This document shows positions 42,252 to 50,561 of a stretch of DNA of 64,000 nt, in pieces. Position 1 is the stretch's first letter. Every line of letters begins with the position of its first letter. The position numbers were made by a program, and so were the translations under genes. The notes beneath the pieces were generated by a model. That model worked only from the letters and a program-made list of their open reading frames with translations. It had not been told where the DNA came from and searched no databases. Source of the stretch: Streptomyces sp. SID12488 (lineage in GTDB: Bacteria > Actinomycetota > Actinomycetes > Streptomycetales > Streptomycetaceae); assembly GCF_010548275.1 (NCBI RefSeq), contig NZ_JAAGLT010000012.1:124001-188000 (forward strand), written 5' to 3'.

Positions 42252-44933
42252 TCAGCGAAGTCCCCGTCCGTTGTCCAGGACCTCCCGTGCCTTGGCGACC
42301 AGGCCGTCGGCGCCGCACGACTTGGCCAGGGTCAGCCCGCGTTGGATCTCGGCGACCGAGCGGGCGGCGATGCCGTACTCGACGCGGGCCGCGGCGTGTT
42401 CGTACTGGCAGGGGGACGCCTCCAGATAGGCGACCGCCTGAGCGGCCAGGCGTACCGCCCGCTGGCCGGTCTCCAGGGCCGCCGCGCAGCGCAGGGCCTC
42501 ACCGATGGCGGTGTCCGTGCCGAAGCGTTCGGCGTACCGGCGGGCGTCGGCGACCAGCACGGCGGCCCGCAGGGGGTCCTCCACGGCCAGCGCGCGGGCC
42601 AGGTCGACGGCCCAGGTGGCGAGCACCGGGTTGTGGAATCCCCGCCCGGTCGCCGCCTTCTCCGCGGCCTCCAGTTCGTTGATGCCCTCCTTGGTGCGGC
42701 CGACGGCGATGAGCAACCGGCCGCGTACCGCGCGGGGTTCGGGCAGCACGATGGTGGACGGATATGGCGGGGCGAAGCCGTACTGCTCGGCGACCGCCCA
42801 GGCCTCCTGGACATGACCGCGGGCGAGCAACGTGTCGACGAGGTTGCACGTCGCCGACCAGTACAGGGGCAGGCCACGCCCGACGCGTTCGGCGAGACGC
42901 AAGGACTCGCGCAGGGACGTCTCGGCCTCTCTGAGGCGACCCCGCCTGCGGTGCCCGAGACCGACGTACGCATGGGCGAGGGAGAGGTGGCCGCCGCTCC
43001 AGCCCGCCGTCTCGTAGGCGCGCAGGGCCTCCGTGTAGAGGGCCTCGGCACGGTCGAGACGGTCGGCGTAGGCATATGAGCAGGCCAGCATCAGCAGCAG
43101 TTCGATGCCCCACTCGGGGTCGGTCCAGCCGAGTCCGGGGGCGAGACGACCGTTGACGAGGGCGCGGTCGCACACCTCCACGACCTCCTCGGCGTTCTCA
43201 CCGTGGGCCATGGCGTCGAAGTCGCGCAGCATGAGCAGCGCGCGCTCGGAGTTGTCCCGGCCGCTGCAGGGGCGGGCCAGGTCGGCGAGGCGCTCGGAGC
43301 GGCCCGGAGCGGGCGCGTCGCCGCCGTGGAGGCACTCCAGCATGAACTGCGCGCCCTGCAGCCGCATGCGGGCAGGGCCCGGCTGGTGCCGGGCGGCCTC
43401 CTCCTCGACCGTGCGGACCGCTTCCTCCATCTGGTCGTTGTGCAGCAGGGCCTGGGAGAGGCGGACGATCGCGTCGACACGCAGGGCACCCTCCAGTCCG
43501 GGCAGCGCGAGCGCGGTCTGGAGGTGTCCGATGGTGGTGGCGGGCGCGGTGAGGAGGGTGACGCAGCCCAGTTCGTAGAGCACCTGCGCGTGGCTCTCGG
43601 GGCGGGGCGGTTCCAGCAGGGCGCGCTCCAGACAGCGGCGGGCCGCGTCCGGGGCACCGACCGCCTGGTGCTCGCGGGCGGCCTCGCGCAGCTGGTCGAC
43701 GAGTTCCTCGTCGTCGTCCGGATAGACGTGGAGGAGATGGCGGGAGGCCGCGGCGGCGCCCTTTCCGGACTCGGTGACGACCTGCGCGGCGATGCCGTGC
43801 ATGGCGGTGCGCATGCCGTCCGGGATGGAGTCGTAGACGGCGGTGGCGATCAGCGGGTGGACGAACTCCAGGTCGCTGTGGGCGACTTGACCGGCCGCCA
43901 GGTGGGGTTCGGTGAGGATGCGGGCGGTGCAAAGGAGGTTGGCGCAGTGGTGGGCCTCGTCGTGGCTGAGGGTGGCCAGCCGGGCCACGAGGTCCACGGA
44001 GATGCCCGTACCGAGAATGGCCGCCGCCCAGGCGAAGCGGGTGGCTTCGACACCGAGGTCCTCCAGGCGGGCGACGAGGCCGCCGCCGCGGGCCGCGTTG
44101 TTGAGTTCGCGCAGTCGGCCGCAGGACGCCTCGACCGGCGCCAGTCCGGCGTCCTGGACCTTGGCGAGGAGTTCGACGGTCTCGTACGGGTTGCCGCCGG
44201 TGACCGCCCACACCTCGCGGCAGAACGGGGCGTCGGCGTGTGGGCCGAGGGTGGTGCGGGTGAGGCCGGCGGCGGCTGCCGGAGTCAGGGCGTCGAGCGA
44301 GGCGACGGGGCCGGCCGCCCGGGCGATGGCCTCCAGGTGGTCGGCACGGCTGCCGCTGGCCTCGCCCGGCCTGCGGGCGACCACGACGAGGACGGACAGG
44401 TCGTCGAGCCGCTCGGCGAACGCGGCCAGCCAGCGCAGGCTCTCCTGATCGGCCCAGTGGGCGTCGTCGATGAGCAGGACGAGCGGCCACTCACGCTTGG
44501 CGAGCCGCCGTACGGCCGCGACCAGGCCGTCGCACACGCCCTGCGGGTCGGCCAGGCGGTCGCCGGGTTCCGTGATGCCGAGGGCGGGGCCGGCGATGTC
44601 GTACCAGTCGCCGAGGTATTCGCGGGCCTCCTCCGGCATCAGCGACAGGAGCGCGGGCTGCAGCAACTGGCGCACGACGTTGAAGGGGACGGACTTGAGG
44701 GTCTCGCCGCCGCGCACCGACCACACCGTGCAGTTGCGCCGGTCGGCGATGCGCCGGGTTTCGGCCATCAGCGCGGTCTTGCCGAGACCTGCCTCGCCGG
44801 TGAAGAGCAACAGACTGCCCGAGGAGGAGTTGTCGACGCGTAGGGCGTCGATCGCCCGTTCCACGGCGGCGACTTGTGTGTCGCGCTCCCACAGGGCGGC
44901 AGATCCGGCCGTCCCGGGCGGTTCCTCCGTCAT
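42252..44933 (-). CDS. Large LuxR-type (LAL) ATPase regulator lacking its C-terminal HTH
   Basis: 893 residues from the ATG at 44933 (GGGAGG nearby). Residues 46-53 GEAGLGKT are Walker A; Walker B is VLLIDDAHWADQESLRWL. The middle and C-terminal two thirds are TPR-like helical repeats (ALLHNDQMEEAVRTVEEEAA, GLGHRRRGRLREAETSLRES). This is the architecture of large ATP-binding LuxR (LAL) regulators such as pathway-specific activators, but the protein ends LVAKAREVLDNGRGLR with no LuxR HTH. It may have lost the DNA-binding domain or act through a partner. Not in an evident operon. Confidence 0.82.
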   Translation of the reverse strand: MTEEPPGTAGSAALWERDTQVAAVERAIDALRVDNSSSGSLLLFTGEAGLGKTALMAETRRIADRRNCTVWSVRGGETLKSVPFNVVRQLLQPALLSLMPEEAREYLGDWYDIAGPALGITEPGDRLADPQGVCDGLVAAVRRLAKREWPLVLLIDDAHWADQESLRWLAAFAERLDDLSVLVVVARRPGEASGSRADHLEAIARAAGPVASLDALTPAAAAGLTRTTLGPHADAPFCREVWAVTGGNPYETVELLAKVQDAGLAPVEASCGRLRELNNAARGGGLVARLEDLGVEATRFAWAAAILGTGISVDLVARLATLSHDEAHHCANLLCTARILTEPHLAAGQVAHSDLEFVHPLIATAVYDSIPDGMRTAMHGIAAQVVTESGKGAAAASRHLLHVYPDDDEELVDQLREAAREHQAVGAPDAARRCLERALLEPPRPESHAQVLYELGCVTLLTAPATTIGHLQTALALPGLEGALRVDAIVRLSQALLHNDQMEEAVRTVEEEAARHQPGPARMRLQGAQFMLECLHGGDAPAPGRSERLADLARPCSGRDNSERALLMLRDFDAMAHGENAEEVVEVCDRALVNGRLAPGLGWTDPEWGIELLLMLACSYAYADRLDRAEALYTEALRAYETAGWSGGHLSLAHAYVGLGHRRRGRLREAETSLRESLRLAERVGRGLPLYWSATCNLVDTLLARGHVQEAWAVAEQYGFAPPYPSTIVLPEPRAVRGRLLIAVGRTKEGINELEAAEKAATGRGFHNPVLATWAVDLARALAVEDPLRAAVLVADARRYAERFGTDTAIGEALRCAAALETGQRAVRLAAQAVAYLEASPCQYEHAAARVEYGIAARSVAEIQRGLTLAKSCGADGLVAKAREVLDNGRGLR

Positions 44934-45613
44934 CCCGCTACCTCCCCAAGTCGCCTGAACGACGTACAGAACCCGAGAGTAGCCGTCAGGCTGCCGCAGT
45001 GGAGGGGGTCCGCGCAGGTATTGCCGGGACGAGTGACAGGGAGTGCGACAGGGCGACGCGGCGGGACCGCCACCAGCCGCGTCGGGAAGGTTTTCGACAG
45101 CCAACAGCCCCTGGAACAAAGCTGGTTTTCCGTCATCGGCGGGTGCGCGTCCGCCCGTGGCACGCCCCCTCGGACCGCCTCGCCCGCGCCCCCGGGCAGG
45201 ACTTCCCATGAGTGGGCCCGAGCGCTGCCCCGACCTGCGGACCCTCCGACCGGCGCGCTCCCGCAGGGCTCCGTTCGCGGGATCGGTGGGGAACTTCGTC
45301 GAGTGGTACGGGTCCGATGTCCACGGCGACTTCGCGACGGTGATCCCGGCCGCGTTCCTTCGCGCCGGTGAGGGGGCGGCGAGGCCGGGATCTTGGTGAA
45401 AACGCATGCGCCACTCGTACTGGAGTTCCCCTTCCAGTCGGCCGCCGCAGCCCGTCGGCGGCAGAAGGGAGGTGCCGGTGCGGCTGGTGGTGGAGCGGGC
45501 CCGACCTCCCGTATCCCGCTATCTCGGCATCTCGGCCCGGCTTTCCGCGCCTTTCCCGGCGGAAAGGGGACTCCTCTCATCCGCCTTTCACGCGAGCCTC
45601 ATACGGTGGGGGC
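44934..45613. other. Intergenic region with an MFS remnant
   Basis: 680 bases. It contains the LAL promoter side, an MFS transporter fragment at 45208-45402, and the DUF2510 upstream region. No other supported gene. Confidence 0.55.
45208..45402 (+). pseudogene. N-terminal fragment of an MFS (metabolite:H+ symporter-type) transporter
   Basis: The frame reads RRAPFAGSVGNFVEWYGSDV, then HGDFATVIPAAF, a close but damaged match to the MHS-family N-terminus (GNFVEWYDFxVYG-xxAT). It breaks off after about 65 residues; no other transporter helices are found nearby. A decayed gene. Confidence 0.6.
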
Positions 45614-46621
45614 ATGACGCAGGAGACTCCTCCCGGCTGGTATCCCGACCCCGGGCAGACAAGTGACAGCCCCGCCACCGAACGCTGGTGGGACGGTAGG
45701 ACATGGACGGAACAGACCCGGCCCGAGGGCTCGGCCCCCGCCTGGGGTCCACCGGTGCTGGCCGCCGGCGGGGCGTACCCGGCGTATCCCGACCAATCGC
45801 CGACGGGCACCCGGCGCGGACTGCGCACGGGCATAGCCGTGGCGGTGGCCGTCGCCGTCCTCGCCGGCATAGGCGGCGGCGTGTACGCGCTGACCAAGGA
45901 CGACGGCGGCAGCAACGTGGGCTCGCAGATACCCGGCGGCCAGGGCGGAACCGGTGGGCAGGGCGGAACCGGCGGACAGAACGGCGGCGGTCAGGGCGGT
46001 CCCGGCGGCGGCACCGGGGGCGGCCCCGGCGGCGGCTCGGGCGGGCAGACGCCGGACCCGCAGCAGTCCCAGCCTTCGGAGAGCCCGAAGATCGACAGCG
46101 GTTCCGTGCCCGACTCGACCAACGGGATCAGCATCCCGATCCCCGACGGCTGGTACGGCCAGTCGATCACCGTGGGCGGCCAGGTGACCTCGGACACCTC
46201 GTACAAGTGCCCGGGCGACACGACGAAGACCTGCACCAAGGGCGGGGCCTACTCGGCGCCCGCGCTGGCGCTGGGCACGTCGGGCAGCACGGCCGAGGCG
46301 GTCGCCAAGGCGGACATCGCCGCGAACGCCGAGGACTCCTACGGCGGTACGACGTACGGGAAGATCACCTCGCACGACGTACTGGCGTCGAAGGCGGTGA
46401 CCGTAGCCGGGCAGAAGGGCTATCTGGTCCGCTGGAAGGCGGTCACGAGCAAGGGCGTCGACGGCATCGTCGAGTCGCTGGCCTTCCCCGCACCGTCGAA
46501 CCCCCGGCAGATGGTCGTCGTCCGCTTCGGTGTCGACGCCGACCAGAAGGAGTCGGTGATCGACCAGATAACCGCCGGCATCAAGGTCTCCTCGGCCGGC
46601 GGGAGCGGGCAGGACGTCTGA
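45614..46621 (+). CDS. DUF2510-domain single-pass membrane protein with Gly-rich stalk
   Basis: 335 residues. N-terminal DUF2510 (PPGWYPDPGQTSDSPATERW, then WDGRTWTEQ), a transmembrane helix near residues 75-95 (GIAVAVAVAVLAGIGGGVYA), then a Gly/Gln-rich spacer (GGQGGTGGQGGTGGQNGGGQ and similar) and an extracellular domain from about 175 on (ISIPIPDGWYGQSITVGGQV) with two Cys (KCPGDTTKTC) probably forming a disulfide. DUF2510 domains occur on many actinobacterial membrane proteins. Function unknown. Ribosome site GGTGGGGG. Confidence 0.8.
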   Translation: MTQETPPGWYPDPGQTSDSPATERWWDGRTWTEQTRPEGSAPAWGPPVLAAGGAYPAYPDQSPTGTRRGLRTGIAVAVAVAVLAGIGGGVYALTKDDGGSNVGSQIPGGQGGTGGQGGTGGQNGGGQGGPGGGTGGGPGGGSGGQTPDPQQSQPSESPKIDSGSVPDSTNGISIPIPDGWYGQSITVGGQVTSDTSYKCPGDTTKTCTKGGAYSAPALALGTSGSTAEAVAKADIAANAEDSYGGTTYGKITSHDVLASKAVTVAGQKGYLVRWKAVTSKGVDGIVESLAFPAPSNPRQMVVVRFGVDADQKESVIDQITAGIKVSSAGGSGQDV

Positions 46622-46785
46622 TCCGCCGATCCGCACCCCGGCCCGGTCGATGTGGATCGGCCGGGTGGGACGCCTCTCCGCTCAAGAGGAATCCCACCCG
46701 GCCGGGGGGTGCGCGCCGCCCCCGTCCCCACGGGTCGGCGCGGACAGGTCACCGTCCGGACGAGTCACGGACGGCGGCCTGCGCC

Positions 46786-47397
46786 TCAGGTGACGCCGAG
46801 TGCGGGCAGCACCGCGGCCTCCACGAATCCGACGAGGTACTCCGGGTCGGCGTACTGCCCCTCCAGGACCGGGCGGGCCCGCAGGACGCCCATCATCTGC
46901 GCCGGTACGTACTCCAGCGCCGGATGGCCGGCGGGGACCTCACCGCGCTCGACCGCGCGGCGGATCATCTCGCGGAACGCGGCCAGCTCCGGTTCGACGA
47001 TCGCGTCGCGCAGCGCCTCCTGGAGCTCCGGGTCCTGCATGGCGGCATGACCGAGGGCCTGCAGCAGCTGGGTGTCGTGCCCCGACGCCTCACCGATCGC
47101 CCGTGCCGCCGCGCGCAGGTCCCCGGCGAGCGACCCCGTGTCGACCGCGAAGCGGGCGCGCCGGTTGGCGCGCAGCGCGGCGGCCACGAACTGCGGCTTC
47201 GTCTTCCACTGCCGGTAGAGCGTCGACTTGCTGCACCGCGCACTGGCGGCGACGCCCTCCATGGTCAGCGCGTCGTATCCGCACTCACGGATCTGGACGA
47301 GCACGGCGTCGAAGTACTCCTGCTCACGCTCCGGCGTGATCTTGGAGCGGCGCGAGGCGACGACCGGTTCCGGTCCCTCCGCGGCCTGCGACGTCAT
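46786..47397 (-). CDS. TetR-family transcriptional regulator
   Basis: 203 residues from the ATG at 47397 (GGGAG seven bases before). HTH: YFDAVLVQIRECGYDALTME, then GVAASARCSKSTLYRQWKTK, ending KPQFVAAALRA. The C-terminal domain (LQALGHAAMQDPELQEALRD, ARPVLEGQYADPEYLVGFVE) is of the TetR_C_16-like class. Divergent from PAP2 and permease genes, with a large nested palindrome between that is the likely operator. It has the 9-base repeat GGTTCCGGT three times in its upstream region (47419-47445). Confidence 0.92.
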   Translation of the reverse strand: MTSQAAEGPEPVVASRRSKITPEREQEYFDAVLVQIRECGYDALTMEGVAASARCSKSTLYRQWKTKPQFVAAALRANRRARFAVDTGSLAGDLRAAARAIGEASGHDTQLLQALGHAAMQDPELQEALRDAIVEPELAAFREMIRRAVERGEVPAGHPALEYVPAQMMGVLRARPVLEGQYADPEYLVGFVEAAVLPALGVT

Positions 47398-47526
47398 GAC
47401 TGCGCTCCCTGTCCCCGTGGTTCCGGTGGTTCCGGTGGTTCCGGTTGTCGTGCTCACTGTCGCTCTTACTGTCGTTCCTGTTGGGCTGCTCTGTGGCTTA
47501 TTCCCGATTCCAGTGTGGTGTAAGTC

Positions 47527-47598
47527 CATCGATACGCCAGTGTACCGGTACGGATTCGTTTCGGTACACTCTCGTATCGGTACACCAACGTATCGATG
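47527..47598. promoter_or_regulatory. 72-base nested palindrome, TetR operator cluster
   Basis: CATCGATACG (47527-47536) mirrors CGTATCGATG (47589-47598), and GTGTACCG (47540-47547) mirrors CGGTACAC (47578-47585), both centred at 47562.5; 18 of 21 arm bases match. A further CGGTACACT at 47562-47570 gives direct repeats of CGGTACAC 16 bases apart, the pattern of cooperative TetR binding. Confidence 0.7.
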
Positions 47599-47679
47599 AG
47601 ACGAGCGCCCGTACAGACGAGTTCCCGCCCATCACGCACCACGTGCGCACACGCGCCACCTCAGCGAAAGGGCCGGGGG

Positions 47680-48477
47680 ATGAAAGCCAGCACCGAGCCT
47701 GCCAAGGCGGAACCCGCCGGTATACGACGGCCGCCGCTCGTCCGTGAACTCCTACTGGTGGCAGGGCTGTTCCTCGTCTACAAACTCGGCCGGCAGCTGG
47801 CGACCGGGCACACCGCCGAGGCCTTCCAGAACGCGCACCGCGTCTGGGACTGGGAGCGGGCCCTGCACCTCCCCGGCGAGGGCGCCGTGCAGTCGGCGCT
47901 GCTGCACAGCGACACCGCGATCCACTTCGCGAACACCTACTACGCGACCGTGCACTTTCCGGCCACCGTCGCCTTCCTGGTCTGGCTCTACCTGCGGCGC
48001 CCCGCGCACTACGTCTGGGCCCGCCGGGTCCTCGCCGCGGTGACCGGTGCGGCCCTGGTGATCCATCTCACCTTCCCGCTGGCCCCGCCCCGGCTGCTCG
48101 CCGAAGCGGGCCTCATCGACACCGGGCAGGTGTTCGGTCCGACGGTCTACGGCGCCTCACCCGAGGCCGACACCCTGTCCAACCAGTTCGCGGCGATGCC
48201 GTCGCTGCACTTCGGCTGGGCCCTGATGGTGGCGGTCGGTCTGATCGTCGCGACCCGCTCCCGCTGGCGCTGGCTGTGGCTGCTGCATCCGCTGGTGACA
48301 CTGCTGGTGATCGTCGGTACGGCGAACCACTACTGGCTCGACGCGATCGTGGCCTCGGCCCTGCTGGGTATCGCCCTCGCGGTCGTCCACGCACCCCACC
48401 GCACCGAGTCGACGGCGGGCGAGGGCAGCAGGCTCGCCCCGGCCGACGAGCCCGTCCTCGTGGGAGCGACCCGATGA
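47680..48477 (+). CDS. PAP2-superfamily membrane phosphatase / phosphotransferase
   Basis: 265 residues from the ATG at 47680. About six membrane segments. The motifs AMPSLHFGWALMV and ANHYWLDAIVASALLGIALA are the PAP2 C2 and C3 active-site motifs (SxxHxxW form and N-H-x4-D), as in the inositol-phosphorylceramide-synthase-like PAP2_3 subgroup; the first motif is weak (RRPAHYVWARR). Likely acts on lipid phosphates or transfers phospho-alcohols at the membrane. It opens an operon with the permease (ATGA overlap) opposite a TetR gene. Confidence 0.85.
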   Translation: MKASTEPAKAEPAGIRRPPLVRELLLVAGLFLVYKLGRQLATGHTAEAFQNAHRVWDWERALHLPGEGAVQSALLHSDTAIHFANTYYATVHFPATVAFLVWLYLRRPAHYVWARRVLAAVTGAALVIHLTFPLAPPRLLAEAGLIDTGQVFGPTVYGASPEADTLSNQFAAMPSLHFGWALMVAVGLIVATRSRWRWLWLLHPLVTLLVIVGTANHYWLDAIVASALLGIALAVVHAPHRTESTAGEGSRLAPADEPVLVGATR

Positions 48478-49511
48478 ACGCCGCCACGCTCACCGCCGTC
48501 GTCCTCTCCCTCTTCTCCGCCGTCGCCTACGCCGCCGCTGCCGTCGCCCAGGAGCGGCTCGCCTCCCGCAACGCCGACGCCGGGATACGGCGACTGCTGG
48601 CGACCGGCGCCTGGTGGGGCTCCGTGCTGCTCAACGCGGGGGGCGCCCTGCTGCATGTGGTCGCCCTCAAGTACGGCCCGCTCACGGTGGTGCAGCCGCT
48701 GGGCGCTCTCACACTGGTCGCCGCGGTGCCGCTGGGCGCGCGGGTCGCCGGGCGCCGGGTCAGCGCGGTGGAGTGGCGCGGTACCGCCCTGACACTGCTC
48801 GGCCTGGCGGCGATCCTGGTCACGGCCTCCGGCCCGGCGCCCGACGACGTGCTGAGCCTCCCGGAGGCCATGGCGGTCGCGGGTACGACGATGGTCCTGA
48901 TCGGGGTGCTGGCGCGTCCCGGAGCCCGGCCCGGCCTGCGGCACGCGAGCGCGTCCGGCATGGCGTCGGGGGTGGCCTCGGCACTGACCCAGACCGTCAC
49001 GGTCGCCGCGACGAACAGCTCGGGTCCGCTGATCGGCTGGCAGGTGATCGGGGTGGCGTTGCTGGTCGCGGCGTTCGCGGCGGGTGGCCTGATCCTGTCC
49101 CAGACCGCCTACCGGGGCGGCCTCGGGGGTCCGCTGGCCCTGGTGACACTGGCCAATCCGGTCGCCGCCGCGGTGATCGGCCTGACGCTGCTCGGCGAGC
49201 GGCTCCAGGGCGGGGCCTCGGGGCTGCTCCTGGCGCTGGCGGGCGCGGGACTCGCGGGGTGGGGTGTGGTGACGCTGTCACGGGCGACACCGGATCCGAT
49301 TCCGGTTCCGGTTTCCGTTGCGGTGTCTCCGGAGCGTGTCGTGATTCCGTCTTCGGCAGCGGCAGCGTCAGCTTCGGCCGCGGCTTCGGTCCTGGCCGAC
49401 GAGGAGCATCCGGTGGCGTCGGTTCTCGCGCTGGAGGCCCGTTCGGCGCCCGTCGAGCCGTCGTTGATGCCCCGGCAGCCGTCGGAGCCGGGGCACCTCA
49501 CGTCACTGTGA
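48474..49511 (+). CDS. DMT/EamA-like integral membrane protein
   Basis: 345 residues with about nine to ten hydrophobic helices (residues 1-280), then a disordered Ala/Ser/Val-rich cytoplasmic tail (PIPVPVSVAVSPERVVIPSS and following). Segments VALKYGPLTVVQPLGALTLV and LALVTLANPVAAAVIGLTLL resemble the DMG/NIPA-like branch of the drug/metabolite superfamily. Substrate unknown. Its start overlaps the PAP2 stop, so both respond to the TetR regulator. A strong hairpin follows. Confidence 0.85.
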   Translation: MNAATLTAVVLSLFSAVAYAAAAVAQERLASRNADAGIRRLLATGAWWGSVLLNAGGALLHVVALKYGPLTVVQPLGALTLVAAVPLGARVAGRRVSAVEWRGTALTLLGLAAILVTASGPAPDDVLSLPEAMAVAGTTMVLIGVLARPGARPGLRHASASGMASGVASALTQTVTVAATNSSGPLIGWQVIGVALLVAAFAAGGLILSQTAYRGGLGGPLALVTLANPVAAAVIGLTLLGERLQGGASGLLLALAGAGLAGWGVVTLSRATPDPIPVPVSVAVSPERVVIPSSAAAASASAAASVLADEEHPVASVLALEARSAPVEPSLMPRQPSEPGHLTSL

Positions 49512-49512
49512 A

Positions 49513-49558
49513 CCGACCGGCCCCTGTGAACACACGTGTGCACAGGGGCCCCGGTCGG
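49513..49558. terminator. Strong bidirectional hairpin terminator
   Basis: CCGACCGGCCCCTGTG pairs with CACAGGGGCCCCGGTCGG with a two-base bulge and a 12-base loop, between the convergent DMT-like and LURP-one genes. Confidence 0.85.
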
Positions 49559-49595
49559 TGGCTGTGAACCGACCCGTCATCCGTGAACCGACCTG

Positions 49596-50486
49596 TCAGC
49601 CAAGGCCCCGTGAATCCTGCTTCAGCGCGGTGTCGACGGTCAGCGCCGTCGCCACCACGAGGCTCAGCAGGGGTTCGGGCAGCTGGTAGTGGATCTGCAG
49701 GACGTAGTTGTCCGCGGTCGTGAACATCGTCTTCGCCAGACCTTCCCAGGTCTTGGTGATGCGGGCGACCTCGTTCTCCGCGTGGTCGACGATCGCGAAG
49801 TTCCACGCCCGCCAGTTCTCGGCCTTGATCGCGCCGACCTGCCGGCCGCCCGCGTTGATCGCGAAGTTGATCTTCCCGATCATGTTCTGCTGGACGATCT
49901 CACCGACCGGCGAACCGTCCGGACGCTGCACGATCACCCGCGACTTCATGAACTTCCGGGGGCGCGTCAGCAGCAGCACCGGCTGCCCGTGGGCGTCCCG
50001 GATCTCGAGCTTGTGCGTCATGAACTGGTCGATGCTGGCGACGAAGCGCAGGATCTTCTTCAGCGCGCTCTGTCCGACCTGGACGACCGAGCCGAGTTCC
50101 CGGCCCTGCTGGTCCATGACCTTGTACTCGTTGGTCAGCTCGATCAGCTTGGCCTTCTGGTTGACCACCAGCACCGGCTCGGTGAACAGTGTGCCGCCGC
50201 CCGCCCCCGCCGCGACCCCGGCCTGCTGCTGCACCCGTGCGTCGGCACCGGCGGCGGGCTGCGGGGCGCCGAACCCCTTCTGGGGCTGGCCCTGGGGCTG
50301 ACCGAGCCCCTGCTGGGGCAGCTGAACCGGCGCCGCCTGCGACTGCTGGGCCTGGGGCTGCTGCGCCTGCTGCTGGTCGGTGTTGGTGTGGTCGGTCCAC
50401 TGGGAACCGTCCCAGTACCGGAGCGTCTGGGGCGCTCCGTGCGGATCCGGATACCAACCTGCAGGTATGTTCGATTGCGTGGTCAC
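49596..50486 (-). CDS. DUF2510 + LURP-one/scramblase-like protein
   Basis: 296 residues, GTG start. N-terminal DUF2510 (IPAGWYPDPHGAPQTLRYWD, then GSQWTDHTN), a Gln/Pro-rich linker (residues about 38-80), then a tubby-like/LURP-one beta barrel from about 95: GTLFTEPVLVVNQKAKLIEL, DQQGRELGSVVQVGQSALKK, DAHGQPVLLLTRPRKFMKSR and MIGKINFAINAGGRQVGAIK. This is the phospholipid-scramblase-related family of actinobacteria, soluble or membrane-associated. Function unknown; it lies next to a phospholipase C gene on the same strand. Confidence 0.85.
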   Translation of the reverse strand: MTTQSNIPAGWYPDPHGAPQTLRYWDGSQWTDHTNTDQQQAQQPQAQQSQAAPVQLPQQGLGQPQGQPQKGFGAPQPAAGADARVQQQAGVAAGAGGGTLFTEPVLVVNQKAKLIELTNEYKVMDQQGRELGSVVQVGQSALKKILRFVASIDQFMTHKLEIRDAHGQPVLLLTRPRKFMKSRVIVQRPDGSPVGEIVQQNMIGKINFAINAGGRQVGAIKAENWRAWNFAIVDHAENEVARITKTWEGLAKTMFTTADNYVLQIHYQLPEPLLSLVVATALTVDTALKQDSRGLG

Positions 50487-50561
50487 CGGGGCACACTACC
50501 GTGACGTGGCTGCCTGACAACCATGTCCCGGTCAAAGCGCCCCGGGCCCCGCTTCACCCTC

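Noticed and set aside
42252..45407. 158-residue N-terminal extension of the LAL gene
   Set aside because: Low-complexity Arg/Gly sequence before a clear ribosome site and ATG at 44933.
47419..47445. GGTTCCGGT three times in a row as an operator
   Set aside because: Simple slippage repeat 22 bases upstream of the TetR start; the nested palindrome further upstream is the better operator.
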